DNA of 64,000 nt, from contig LSAX01000006.1 of NCBI GenBank assembly GCA_001557505.1, forward strand, positions 2,046,001-2,110,000. The letters run 5' to 3'. Positions 12,042-21,532 of the stretch are shown here, one piece after another. Under the pieces are notes generated by a model. It did not search any database, was not told the origin of the DNA, and saw nothing but the letters and a program-made list of their open reading frames with translations. Source of the stretch: Reticulascus tulasneorum. Its lineage: Eukaryota; Ascomycota; Sordariomycetes; Glomerellales; Reticulascaceae. The position numbers and the translations under genes were made by a program. The stretch's first letter is position 1. Every line of letters starts with the position of its first letter.

Positions 12042-13256
12042 TTAACCTATATTAACATTTGCTCTGTTCTTGTTCAGATTGTCAATCAGCAAACAGGCTT
12101 GGCAAACCTTTTGACTCGACATGTAACCACATTTCTCACACTTCCCTAGTGTCTGTAAAATGGCCGTTGACGTTGACGGGACAGACTCTTGCGGCCGCTC
12201 GACGCAAGATGCCTTCATCACCTCACCTCCCTGGGCCCGTCTGGTGAGTTCGGGGTGATTGAAATCCGTTTCCATGTCTTCATAAATCTCGGCCTGTCTT
12301 AACTGTACTTCCATTTGTGCGATTTCTGCTCCAGAAGTACGACCATTCTGAGACCCACATCCAGCACCAGTATCCTCCTCACCAACTCCTGTCGCAGTGT
12401 TTGTACACAAGCAGGAACCTATCGTTTCACCGTTGACTAGTCGAGCCATGTCTTCGCCACTCCTCACGATGTCAAGGATAGCACTCGGCCGAACTCGCTC
12501 AAGGTTCTTGATCAAGCTTCGGGCTGTGCCCCGGAACGCCTCTGGGCTATATATGCATTCGGTAGTGAAGTAATCCAGCTTTTTGTGATGCGCATACAGC
12601 ACAATCTCCTTTTCGTATGAATACTTGAGCGGCTTGCTTCGCTTCACGTCGCTTTTGTCGTCTCCCGTCACGATACTAGTGCTTCTTGACAGGCGAGGTA
12701 GGTCCCCCCTGAGGAGATTCATGAGAATAGTCTCTGCTACATCATCCGCATTGTGTCCGGTCACCAGGTGCCTTATGCCCAGCATCTTTGCACCACGGTC
12801 TAGAGCCTGTCGTCGAAACACCCCACAGTACGTGCAGTTTCCCTTTTTCCCAATGGTGTCCACGACTTGGTCCATTGTCCAGCCGTACAGTTCGTCATAG
12901 CCGAGCACGGTCAAAGGCAAATCATACTGAGCTGCATTCCTTTCCACAGTCTTTAATGAGTCATCCCGATATCCTTTGATTCCTTCATCAATACTGAGAA
13001 GAACGAGGTCTAGTCCGTATTGATAGCGATCATTCAGGGTTTTCATGATAGACGCTAACACGGTCGAATCCTTTCCGCCGGACGCCCCAATGGCGACTCT
13101 GTCTCCCTTCATGAAAAGGTTGGAGAAAACAATGGTGTGATGTACTTCTTCCTCGAAGATTGAAATGAAACATAGTTTGCAGAGCTTCTGGTGGTTCTTT
13201 GGCCGCTTGACGACTGCACGTTCAGTCCTGCAACTTGCACAAAGTACCGGCGCCAT
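12042..13256 (-). CDS. ncs6: Cytoplasmic tRNA 2-thiolation protein Ncs6/Ctu1
   Basis: Intronless, 404 aa; the first ATG of the frame is at 13256. Ncs6 with Ncs2 thiolates U34 of tRNA-Lys, -Glu and -Gln in the cytosol, taking sulfur from the ubiquitin-like Urm1. Visible features are an N-terminal zinc ribbon (C6, C9, C26, C29), the PP-loop ATP-binding motif SGGKDS at 59-64 for adenylation, the [11 protein letters not shown] block with C141 and C144, and the [19 protein letters not shown] signature. A C-terminal zinc pair (CEKCGY, CQAC) ends the chain. An extra low-complexity insert precedes that zinc pair (around residues 275-355), a common place for length variation. It is divergent from the ribosomal protein gene, so both translation-related genes share an upstream region. 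The assignment is secure. Confidence 0.97.
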   Translation of the reverse strand: MAPVLCASCRTERAVVKRPKNHQKLCKLCFISIFEEEVHHTIVFSNLFMKGDRVAIGASGGKDSTVLASIMKTLNDRYQYGLDLVLLSIDEGIKGYRDDSLKTVERNAAQYDLPLTVLGYDELYGWTMDQVVDTIGKKGNCTYCGVFRRQALDRGAKMLGIRHLVTGHNADDVAETILMNLLRGDLPRLSRSTSIVTGDDKSDVKRSKPLKYSYEKEIVLYAHHKKLDYFTTECIYSPEAFRGTARSLIKNLERVRPSAILDIVRSGEDMARLVNGETIGSCLCTNTATGVGEEDTGAGCGSQNGRTSGAEIAQMEVQLRQAEIYEDMETDFNHPELTRRAQGGEVMKASCVERPQESVPSTSTAILQTLGKCEKCGYMSSQKVCQACLLIDNLNKNRANVNIG

Positions 13257-13729
13257 GATCAACCTAGATCAGGAGGTGGATATGGGAGTCGGACAATAGT
13301 ACTTCCCCCGGGGGCGAGAACTCCATATAGAAGTTGAGTGCGGAATCGGAATGCTTAGAACAGGTAAATTCTGCTGCAAAGAGATCAAGTTTGTAATATG
13401 GTAAGCCTCGGCTTGGATATTCTTGGATATTGAGGACAGCACTAGCAAGAATGTGAGAGTCACAGGGCCCCCAAGAGCCAAACCAACAAGCTCCAGCGGT
13501 TTGATGAGCTAGAAGTGGGTTTCAGTGACTGACACAAATCAGGGTTTGTTTGAACTTCTCCAGATCGTGGCTGGCTGGTGAAGAGTAATCAGTTCAGCCA
13601 CCTTGTACATATGTGCTTTGAAATACGGCTGTATCGGTTGATTTCTAGTCTATCGAGACCTGCCTAGCGAATCAGTTTTACAAAAGGTACCTTACTTTAA
13701 AGGGATTGTGTGGTTTCGGAACTACCTTA

Positions 13730-13760
13730 CCTAAGGGACCTTAGGCAACCCACTCACGTG
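13730..13760. promoter_or_regulatory. Inverted CCTAAGG/CCTTAGG pair and CACGTG box upstream of L8
   Basis: CCTAAGG (13730-13736) and CCTTAGG (13739-13745) form a 7-bp inverted repeat with a 2-bp spacer. The palindrome CACGTG follows at 13755-13760, about 205 bp before the ribosomal protein start codon. CACGTG is the core of bHLH (Cbf1-like) sites. Whether these act on the ribosomal gene, on Ncs6, or on both of the divergent genes (13257-13965) is unknown. Confidence 0.4.
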
Positions 13761-13965
13761 GCATGGCACGAGCCCGGCTAGCTTCACTTGCTGCTTTTCG
13801 CGACCGACTGGATTACCCCACCAGTCGCAGCCCTAAGGTCAAGAATTTCCCACAGGTGTTCGATAACAGATTTTCGGCCTGTCGTTTTTTCTTTCCAAAA
13901 TTCAACCTCCACGACGCCGAGGAATTTCCCTTCTCTAAGCAAGGAAGCACCTCACTCACTTCACG

Positions 13966-15096
13966 ATGGTAAGTAGGCACCGCAGGCCATTTCCATCTGG
14001 CTTCCTCGTGAGCATTAGCTTCGAGCGTCGTTTTACAAGATGTGAACTTTTTTCCCGCCCTTCTGTTCAATTTGGACAAGGGTGATGACTGGGCTGGAGA
14101 CCGAAGATGTGCATGCAAATGCCATTGACTATCTCTTTAGAGTTCAAGGAAGACTCAAGTTGATTGAACAAATTCGCTGATGTCTTTCTTTCTCAATGAC
14201 AGCCTCCAAAAGCCGGCAAGAAGGTGGCGCCCGCCCCTTTCCCCCAGGGAAAGGCTGGCTCGAAGAAGGCTCCGAAGGTGAGTTGAACCCAAACTGTGAT
14301 GGCTCACGGTTGCGCCTTTGCTCACTTATACCACAGAATCCCCTTATCGAGAAGCGATCGCGAAATTTTGGCATCGGCCAGGATATTCAACCGCGACGAA
14401 ACCTGTCACGAATGGTTAAGTGGCCCGAGTATGTACGTCTTCAACGCCAGAAGAAGATCCTTAGCCTGCGACTCAAAGTCCCGCCTGCGATCTCTCAATT
14501 TCAGCATGTCCTCGACCGAAACACGGCGGCACAAGCATTCAAGCTGCTCAACAAATATCGACCAGAAACCAAGGCGGAGAAGAAGGAGCGCTTGGTGAAG
14601 GAAGCCACAGCTGTCAAGGAGGGCAAGAAAAAGGAGGATGTGAGCAAGAAGCCGTACACCGTCAAGTACGGTCTCAACCACGTGGTTGGTCTAGTGGAGA
14701 ATAAGAAGGCAGCTCTTGTTTTGATTCCCAACGATGTCGACCCTATTGAGTTGGTCATTTTTCTTCCTGCTCTATGCCGCAAGATGGGCGTCCCTTACGC
14801 CATCATCAAGGGCAAGGCGCGACTCGGTACCGTTGTTCACAAAAAGGTAGGCAAACGGCACCCTCTTTGTCACGTAATAACTAACGATGGCATAGACTGC
14901 CGCTGTTCTGGCCCTGACCGAAGTCCGATCTGAGGACAAGAGTGAGCTCTCCAAGCTTGTTTCTGCAATCAAGGATGGCTATTTGGAGAAGACGGAGCAG
15001 TCGCGACGACAGTGGGGTGGTGGTATTATGGGTGCGAAGGCACAGAAGAGCATTGAGAAGAAGAAGAAGGCGCTCGAGACGGCCATCAAGGTCTAA
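13966..15096 (+). CDS. rpl8: 60S ribosomal protein L8 (L7Ae/eL8 family)
   Basis: Four exons: 13966-13968, 14203-14277, 14337-14846 and 14896-15096; 789 bp, 262 aa, the normal eL8 length. Exon 1 is the ATG alone; the donor follows directly (ATG|GTAAGT). This layout is common in fungal ribosomal genes and allows intron-dependent expression. The protein has a basic N-terminus ([11 protein letters not shown]), [19 protein letters not shown], the L7Ae core with [19 protein letters not shown] and a [16 protein letters not shown] block, and a Lys-rich C-terminal tail. It binds 25S rRNA kink-turns in the large subunit. Intron 1 (234 bp) is by far the longest intron of the gene and carries C/D-box-like motifs, described under findings. 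Confidence 0.98.
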
Positions 15097-17459
15097 CATG
15101 TCGAATACCCGTTCAAGATGTTCTTTGTGCTTGGGAGGCTGTCCTAATCTCTGGTCTCACACGGTTGAGCATGAAGTAGAGGAGTCTAGGTTCTTAAAAT
15201 CCACCTCGATGATATTCATCACCATCCAACAGCTACACTAGGTACTCGAACATTCGCATACCTATGTCCATAGCAAGTGACTCAGAGATAAACTGTGGTA
15301 TCGAACATCAGGGCTAATCTCCACAAGACGCCTGCCCGGTTTGTCGCTGGCGCCTTTGCTCAACCCCAGTTGCTTGAGCCAGCCAGAGGTCTAGGTGAGG
15401 CGGCCCAATTTTTCCGCCAGCCAACGGCACTTCCACCGATTTCTCGATGCTTACAGCATGCATATCTGGTTCTATTGAGCCCCTACCTTCAAAACTGTTG
15501 CTCAACTGTCTGTTCCAGTCGGCTTCGGGTCGAGTAGACCAGGGTAGCCATTCGTACATGTGCACGAGAGAAAACTTGGGCCAGTTTCCTTCCCGGTGCA
15601 CTGCTGAATAATCGAGACTGCGGGAGACTGTCTGGTTCCTTTGTAGATTGGTTTAGAAGGTGTCTCCTTGACATTAATTTTAGAAAGGGGGTATTTCTGT
15701 GGCCACGGCCGTGTGCTATCCCAGAGCTTCCACTAGTGCAGGGTCACTATTGATGCAAGGGCCGACAAAATAACGTTCCAACATGAAATCGACCATGAGA
15801 CTTGAACGACTTTTGGTTAGTACAGTACAGTATAACATTGACCAGCTTACAAGGGTGGAAGGATTAGCGTCTTTGCCAGACAACCCAGCAGACTCTCTCT
15901 TCCAACGACCGGGGTATTTGGTCCTTGAAGTCCCAGCCACGCCGTGCCCCGATTATTAGTACTACGTACGGAGCACTACGGGTTTTTTTTTGGCTGGTCT
16001 TTGCAACATGATTGCCCTTATGTATAAATATCCTGCGCCCGGCTATTCAGAGTCGGGTAATGTAACGTCGCTACACACAGGTTGCTACCGTACACCAGGT
16101 CCAGGCAAAACTGCTTTCTGAATCAGTACCTGTTTTGCATACCCTGCATGGCAGTTCGATGTATCAAGCATGGAAACCTCCTGAGTTCCGCCAGTTTCAA
16201 CGAATGACAGTTCTGAGCAACGCTTCGACATCCATGGCATTTCGGATTTGGCAACGGTACTCGGCGAGTGCTGGGATTTGCGCCTATACATGGCGTGGCA
16301 AGCCAACATGTTACAAAATCATGTTTGCAAGGTCTTGTTCTGTCCTGCTGTATGAAGAAATGTGCTTCTTCACCCACCATGGCCATCGTCTACTTCTAAT
16401 ATGCCATTTTCGCCTTCCTATACTCCAAGCAATTGCATAAGATATCTAGTAATCCATCTATTGGCAGAAGGGGTCAAGATGTCGGCTCTTTCCTGAAATG
16501 AACTGCCGTACGTGAGTGGTGCATTGCCAGTACGGTTTCGGCGGAGGAAAACACAAGTGCTTCTGTACTTTTATGTACCTGGTAGTATTTGGCGCGTGTT
16601 CTTCGCTCTGCCCACGGACTAAATGTGCCGGTGCGTCCAATGTCTCCTTTGGATGGTGTGGGATGGGCTGGTGGGTAAGCTACTTGGATTGGATATGTAC
16701 CCTTGGTTGATGTGACTGCGGAAACGTCCAACCCCGGACGGCGATCACGGAGGTCCTGCTGTGACAGCAGGCAAGGCCCCTCAGACGGTTCCAGGTTGGC
16801 ACGTTCGCTAACGATGGGATAGATCATGGATGCTCTCTTCTCACTGAACTCCAACCCGAAGCCAGGAGTCAACTGTTTAGCGTTTTGAACACCATCTGCT
16901 ACATTAATACTCAACATCCCCCTATTCCTGCTCCTTGAACACCTACAGCTTCTCGATATATCGGTCGACGCACCGCCGTTGGCTTAATTGCCTTCTAACC
17001 AGTTCTTTGTTCCTATTTACTGCTCCTACTACCATTTGGTTCCGAGCGGCGACTACCTTCCACTACCATCCAGTCATTACTTGCCCTTCTGCTGTGTCTG
17101 GCGGGCTCCGCGCACGCCAGTATCGCTTTCGGTTTCCTGTTTTAATCAATCTCATTGGAGTCCGTTTAACGTCGGCAACGAATTGGCGCACCAGCGCTCT
17201 TCTTCGGCGTTCTTTCGAGAAGATCCGGGCCTCGGAGACTGACGGAAGCTACAGTCAAATTGGTAGTGGAAATACATCGTATGTGAGCGAAGTTGGCGCC
17301 ATACCAGGCCCAAAAATCCCTCGATCATTCTCCTGCTTTGAAATTGCAAGAATTTGGGGGATGATTACACTTTTCTCCTTCGCTGCTAATACCTCGTTAC
17401 TACCAGTACTGGAATTGTGTCAAACTACTCGAAAGCCGCAGGCCTTAATAGTTTCCACA
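15097..17459. other. Intergenic, L8 to carbonic anhydrase
   Basis: About 2.4 kb. It holds the L8 3' UTR and, from about 16900, the CT-rich leader of carbonic anhydrase. A 147-codon minus-strand frame (16474-16917) and several shorter ones have no recognisable domain. A TATAAATA sequence near 16023 might mark a start site for an unannotated transcript. Confidence 0.5.
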
Positions 17460-18313
17460 ATGGCGTACCAAGACCGTAAGCCTCGCGACAACCCGTTTTA
17501 GTCTCTGGGCATTCCCACGCTAATTTGCTGGTCTAGAGGATAAGTTCTTGTATGCTCTAAGCTCGAACCAGGCGTGGGCCGGTTACAAATCACACCAAAA
17601 CCCAGCGTTCTTCAAAAGTCTCGCTTCCGGACAGTCTCCATCCATCTGTAAGATCAAACTTCAATAACTCTATGCGCGTTGGTTTTGGGGAGGTTGCAAT
17701 AGCCATCGATCGCTAATCCTTGTCTCGTCTAGTATGGCTTGGATGCTCAGACTCTCGATGTCCCGAAACTACCATCCTAGGTCTCCAACCTGGTGATGTG
17801 TTCGTTCACCGTAATATCGCCAATATTATTTCTCCTACCGACATCAACACGTCTGCCGTGATAGAGTATGCAGTTGCTCATCTCAAGGTCAAGCACGTTG
17901 TCCTTTGCGGTCATTCAGCTTGTGGCGGCGCCGCTGCTGCTCTCTCAGACTCGCGTGTCGGCGGCGTCCTCGACACTTGGCTTACGCCACTAAAAGCTGT
18001 ACGGGCCCAGCATGCTGACGAGCTTGCTGCTATAAAGGATAGTTCTGCGAGACAAGTACGAATTGCGGAATTGAATGTCGAAGCAGGCGTCAGTATCCTT
18101 ATGTCCAACTGGACGGTAATGGACGCCATTAAAGAGCGAGGTCTGCAAGTTCACGGCTGCATATTTGACATTGCTAGTGGACGGATCAGAGATTTGGGAT
18201 TTGGTACTAGGGGATCGTCATCGAAGGGTGGAGCCGTTGACGATGATGTTGTGCGTGGCAGGCATGCGATGCTGGTATTCCGGGATGGGAACGCGGGCAT
18301 GAAGGCTAGATAG
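17460..18313 (+). CDS. Beta-carbonic anhydrase
   Basis: Three exons: 17460-17475, 17537-17647 and 17733-18313; 708 bp, 235 aa. It interconverts CO2 and bicarbonate, supplying bicarbonate to carboxylases and signalling. Beta-class zinc ligands are present: C47 in GCSDSR, H103 and C106 in CGHSACGG, with the D49/R51 dyad. Other family features are MAYQDQDKFLYALSSNQAW, GLQPGDVFVHRNIAN and NWTVMDAI. Exon 1 is 16 nt. Both introns are needed to join Q6 and L43, and both fit phase. The chosen start gives a compact cytosolic-type enzyme without targeting peptide. The same frame stays open upstream, and an earlier in-frame ATG at 17361 would add 33 residues, so an alternative longer form is possible. 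It is convergent with NTF2. Confidence 0.95.
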
Positions 18314-18784
18314 AAGTTGTGAATGCACCTTAGTCGCCCAGTTGCGTTCTGAGCAGAATCAAAGTGCGAAACAGTTAAGGTGGCGAATAGGCACCTGCGT
18401 GCGACCGAGACTCGGCCACGCACAGGGCGGCGGAAGCCCAAGAAGGTCCGTTATTTTGGGTCTAGTTATGTCTCAACTGCCAATGTGCGTACTTGTTGTT
18501 GACTCTTGATATCCGTTTACTGCATCATTGCAAAAGTCAAACTGTCGTACGCGGTCCGCGCTGGTCAGCACTAATACATGTAGTGGCACTTGTCTAGTCC
18601 AGAGTTGAAAAGATACGAGGAACTCTCTATTATTCCCCGGGGGATCAACAGCGGCGCTGCGTTCTCTCTACTTAAGGTTCCTTGACTTTCAGGTGCTGAA
18701 TGGAACAGATGTGATCGACGGGCATTGCGTCCGTTCAGCTTGTGCAAACGCTCCTCAGCAACGATTCTTGCCGTCGCATCTCCT
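18314..18784. other. Convergent intergenic region
   Basis: About 470 bp between the stop codons of carbonic anhydrase and NTF2. It holds two 3' UTRs; no other feature was recognised. Confidence 0.6.
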
Positions 18785-19475
18785 TCAACCAAAGACGAGC
18801 TTGAAAATGTCGTTGTAGACAAAATAGTTTCCAGTGGGGTCCCTCAAGAGCTGGAACGTTTGGGTGTAATTCATGGGACGTTGTTCCTCGTCGACCTGCC
18901 GCCGTATCATTGCGATTAGTGGATGGATGCATGACCGGAGACCCAGTTTGATTATCTCACCAAGAGTTGCCCAGTGACTAGTATTATGATACCACCATCG
19001 AGAGTTGGCTGGGCATCCAAGGTGGAAACTTGATGCTTGACCTTCTCAAAAGGCAAAGACTGGGACCTGGTGTCAGCTAGGGGCACTTTCAGGTCTTTAT
19101 GGCTAGACACAAACCACGAGCTTTTCGGCGATGGGATTTGCGCCTAGGACAGAGGCCGACTCAAAGGTCAACATGGACTGGTCGCGCTGGTCTTGCGGGT
19201 TAGCCTTTCTAATCCACAAGAGGAACGAAGGAGGAGCGCACGTAGAGGCTGGCGAGCGCTTTCCGATCACTGTCGAACTGATTGTAATAGAACTCAATGA
19301 ACTGCTCTGCATGGCAATGCAGTGTTAGCCACGAGATCATAGACATCCTAGAGATATTCGCGAGGAGCACAAACTCGCGATTTCTTCGAAGTCTATGAAC
19401 ATGTTCAAGTCAGTAGTGGACGAATAGTGATCAGTGCGGAACGATGCTGATGAAAAGAAACTCACTATTCGCCAT
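18785..19475 (-). CDS. ntf2: Nuclear transport factor 2 (NTF2)
   Basis: Six exons on the minus strand: 19475-19466, 19392-19375, 19306-19242, 19186-19115, 19059-18961 and 18895-18785; 375 bp, 124 aa, the standard NTF2 length. The chain reads MANNFEEIAKQFIEFYYNQF, DRKALASLYRDQSMLTFES, VSTLDAQP, GIIILVTGQLLVDEEQRP, TGNYFVYNDIFKLVFG. It is recognised as NTF2 throughout. NTF2 is a dimer that binds RanGDP and FxFG nucleoporins and returns Ran to the nucleus. Exons 1 and 2 are only 10 and 18 nt. All five introns are GT-AG and short (55-73 bp), and phases agree at every junction. It lies tail-to-tail with carbonic anhydrase. Because every exon is short, simple reading-frame scans miss it. Confidence 0.95.
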
Positions 19476-20092
19476 CTTGGCCGATTTGAGGCTCTATACG
19501 TCGGGAAAGCCTTGAGGATAATAAAAGAAAGTTTGGCAAGGTTTCGCAGTAAGGTAGGTAACGAGAATGCGTGTTTGTCGGGCTGTGGCGGGAAGAGGAG
19601 GGTGGCCAAAGACAACCTGAGATCGTTGGCGGGGTCCGTTGCCAGGTTGGTTTGGGCTGCACCAGTGTAATTGTGCACGGAAACCCTCTGGGATATGCTT
19701 AACTGTGTACAGTACTATATGCATAATTTATAGAATATCCTTATATACAGCTCATGCTACCCAACCTACCTACCTAGGTATACTGCCTCGATAAAAAAAT
19801 ACAGTTGTCTGAAATATGGAGCAAGAGCTAGATACTTGCATATTCTGGCCGCCTCAGAAAAACTTCAAATTTTCAACGCGGAGTCTCCTCACATCCCCTC
19901 CACCTTCACACAGCTGTCGTGCGTTCAATTTCTCGCGAACCCAGCGCATGGGTATACATCAGAACTCTCTGTGGACAGTTAGGAATGAATAGAGCTATTT
20001 TCTACTTTCGAGTTTTTTTTTCAAACACGCGTTCTTAACCTCAATTTCGCAGCAACACTCTTGCTGTTACTACCCCAGCTCTACTTTCAGAG

Positions 20093-20254
20093 GTAGGCGT
20101 TCGCCCTTTTCACCGCTCAATATAGTCCTTGCCCACGATCCCTTCCAGATGATGACAATCTCTTCCTTTAAGAACGGCCAACTGAACTCTCATGTTGATT
20201 CAAACATTCAAGCTCAACAGTCTGATGGATGCCCTCTGACCTCGTGTTTTGCAG
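20093..20254 (+). other. Putative intron of a non-coding snoRNA host gene
   Basis: A 162-bp segment runs from AG|GTAGGC to TTTTGCAG|TA, with a CTCTGAC branch-like site 19 bp before the acceptor. No protein frame crosses its edges. It carries the C/D snoRNA below, which suggests the host's main product is the intronic RNA. Confidence 0.5.
20143..20230 (+). ncRNA. Intronic C/D-box snoRNA with two rRNA guides
   Basis: Box C ATGATGA (20149-20155), D' CTGA (20182-20185), a C'-like TGTTGAT (20193-20199) and box D CTGA (20222-20225). A short terminal stem (TCCA before box C, TGGA after box D) closes the RNA. The 13 nt TCAAGCTCAACAG, ending one base before box D, is complementary to the conserved 25S/28S segment CTGTTGAGCTTGA. 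The 12 nt TAAGAACGGCCA before D' is complementary to the conserved 18S segment TGGCCGTTCTTA. The rRNA sequences are recalled, not aligned. The 25S guide region overlaps the one I associate with yeast snR190. Such RNAs direct 2'-O-methylation or act as rRNA folding chaperones in the nucleolus. Confidence 0.68.
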
Positions 20255-21532
20255 TACATTGCAAGAAAGCCCGCTGACCAGACTATAGGACTAGCTGCGT
20301 AACAGTCAGTTTCAGGCTGCTCTCGCCGATCCTGAAATCGGACTTCTGTGTCGTTCAGCTCCAAGGTCTCCTGCAAACATGCCTGTCGCTATGCCGCTGT
20401 TGTTTATGGGGAAATTGTCCTTAAATCATGCTGCCGCTAATCCTATTCATTTGACATGAATATCCCGTTCACAATTGGGCCATGCAATGTCGATATTTGT
20501 CGTTCTCAACGTCATGATCAAGCCGAGTAGGAGAGACGTCTAACCTCTGAAGGTAATTTCCGCATAGTAACCATTTTTTCATAGTTCCCCGAACCATAGG
20601 GCCCTTGTAGGATTTGAATTACCGAAACAAAACTTTGTCTTGTTCTGATGACATGAACCAAAAACTTCTTGAATGTGGCCCTAGTGAATAGAGGATGGTC
20701 CAGCGAAGTCTCGGGCATAATGTACTCGATCACATGTTAACAGTGCGACGAGGACTCGCTCATGGACAGTCCAGTGTTTGAAGATGGGCACTGATCCACA
20801 AGGCTAGACCACTGGGATGATGTTGGCTTTTCGAGGCCTTACGTAAGCTCTCCCCGTGGACCACGTAAGTGGAGGGAGGTCAGTTGGCCAAACAAGTTCC
20901 GTCCCTCCGGACCCAAATCTCTTGCCTTCTCTCAGTTCAACTTCCGACATCGTCGACCTGTTGTGCCAGGTTTCCTCGCAAAGCCAAATCCACTCCGCCT
21001 CAAAGATTACTCACAACCTGACGCCATCTCCTTCACTCGGCTGGCAAAGACTCGTTGCTTCTTTCACTTTGGCCCCGTATTCGATTAAAGTCCGAACCTG
21101 CCCGCCAAGTCGCATTACGTATTGTCCGCCCATAGCAAGCCCAAAACGTCGAGTCCTATCCATCATCGCCCCTCTCACTACCGTATATCAGCTACCCTCG
21201 GCCTCCATACAATCTATTGTGCTTTTGTAACAACACCAGCCTGCGCTTCATCACACCCATCGACCCGCCGCGCGTGTTTTTGAGCCTGTGGAGTACCGAT
21301 TCTTCATCTTCAGTCGGTGCCGCTTCCGCTTGGGTTGAATCTGCCACGTCGAATCCGGCCCTGGCGTTTGGCAGTTGTATCGCCTGGATCATAATAGGCA
21401 GTTGCATACACTGCTGAAGGTTGCCTTGAAAATCTCTTCTACAGAGCTGTCACAAGCAATCCGTCCACTTCTCTCATTGAGTCACGAAACTGCATACGTC
21501 ATATCATCCTGCCAACCCTGCGATAGCTCAAC

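Larger units (their letters stand above)
19476..21532. other. Divergent intergenic region, NTF2 to epsin, with a likely non-coding transcript
   Basis: About 2 kb between divergent start codons. It contains promoter-like AT-rich sequence near 19720-19800 (with CTACCTACCTAGGTA), a T run near 20010, and a probable spliced non-coding unit near 20000-20350 that hosts a C/D snoRNA. The CT-rich epsin leader starts from about 20900. No protein frame here is convincing. Confidence 0.55.

Noticed and set aside
16474..16917. 147-codon minus-strand frame head-to-head with carbonic anhydrase
   Set aside because: No domain, signal or family resemblance; a frame of this length is expected by chance in several kb of balanced DNA, and one flank is leader sequence.
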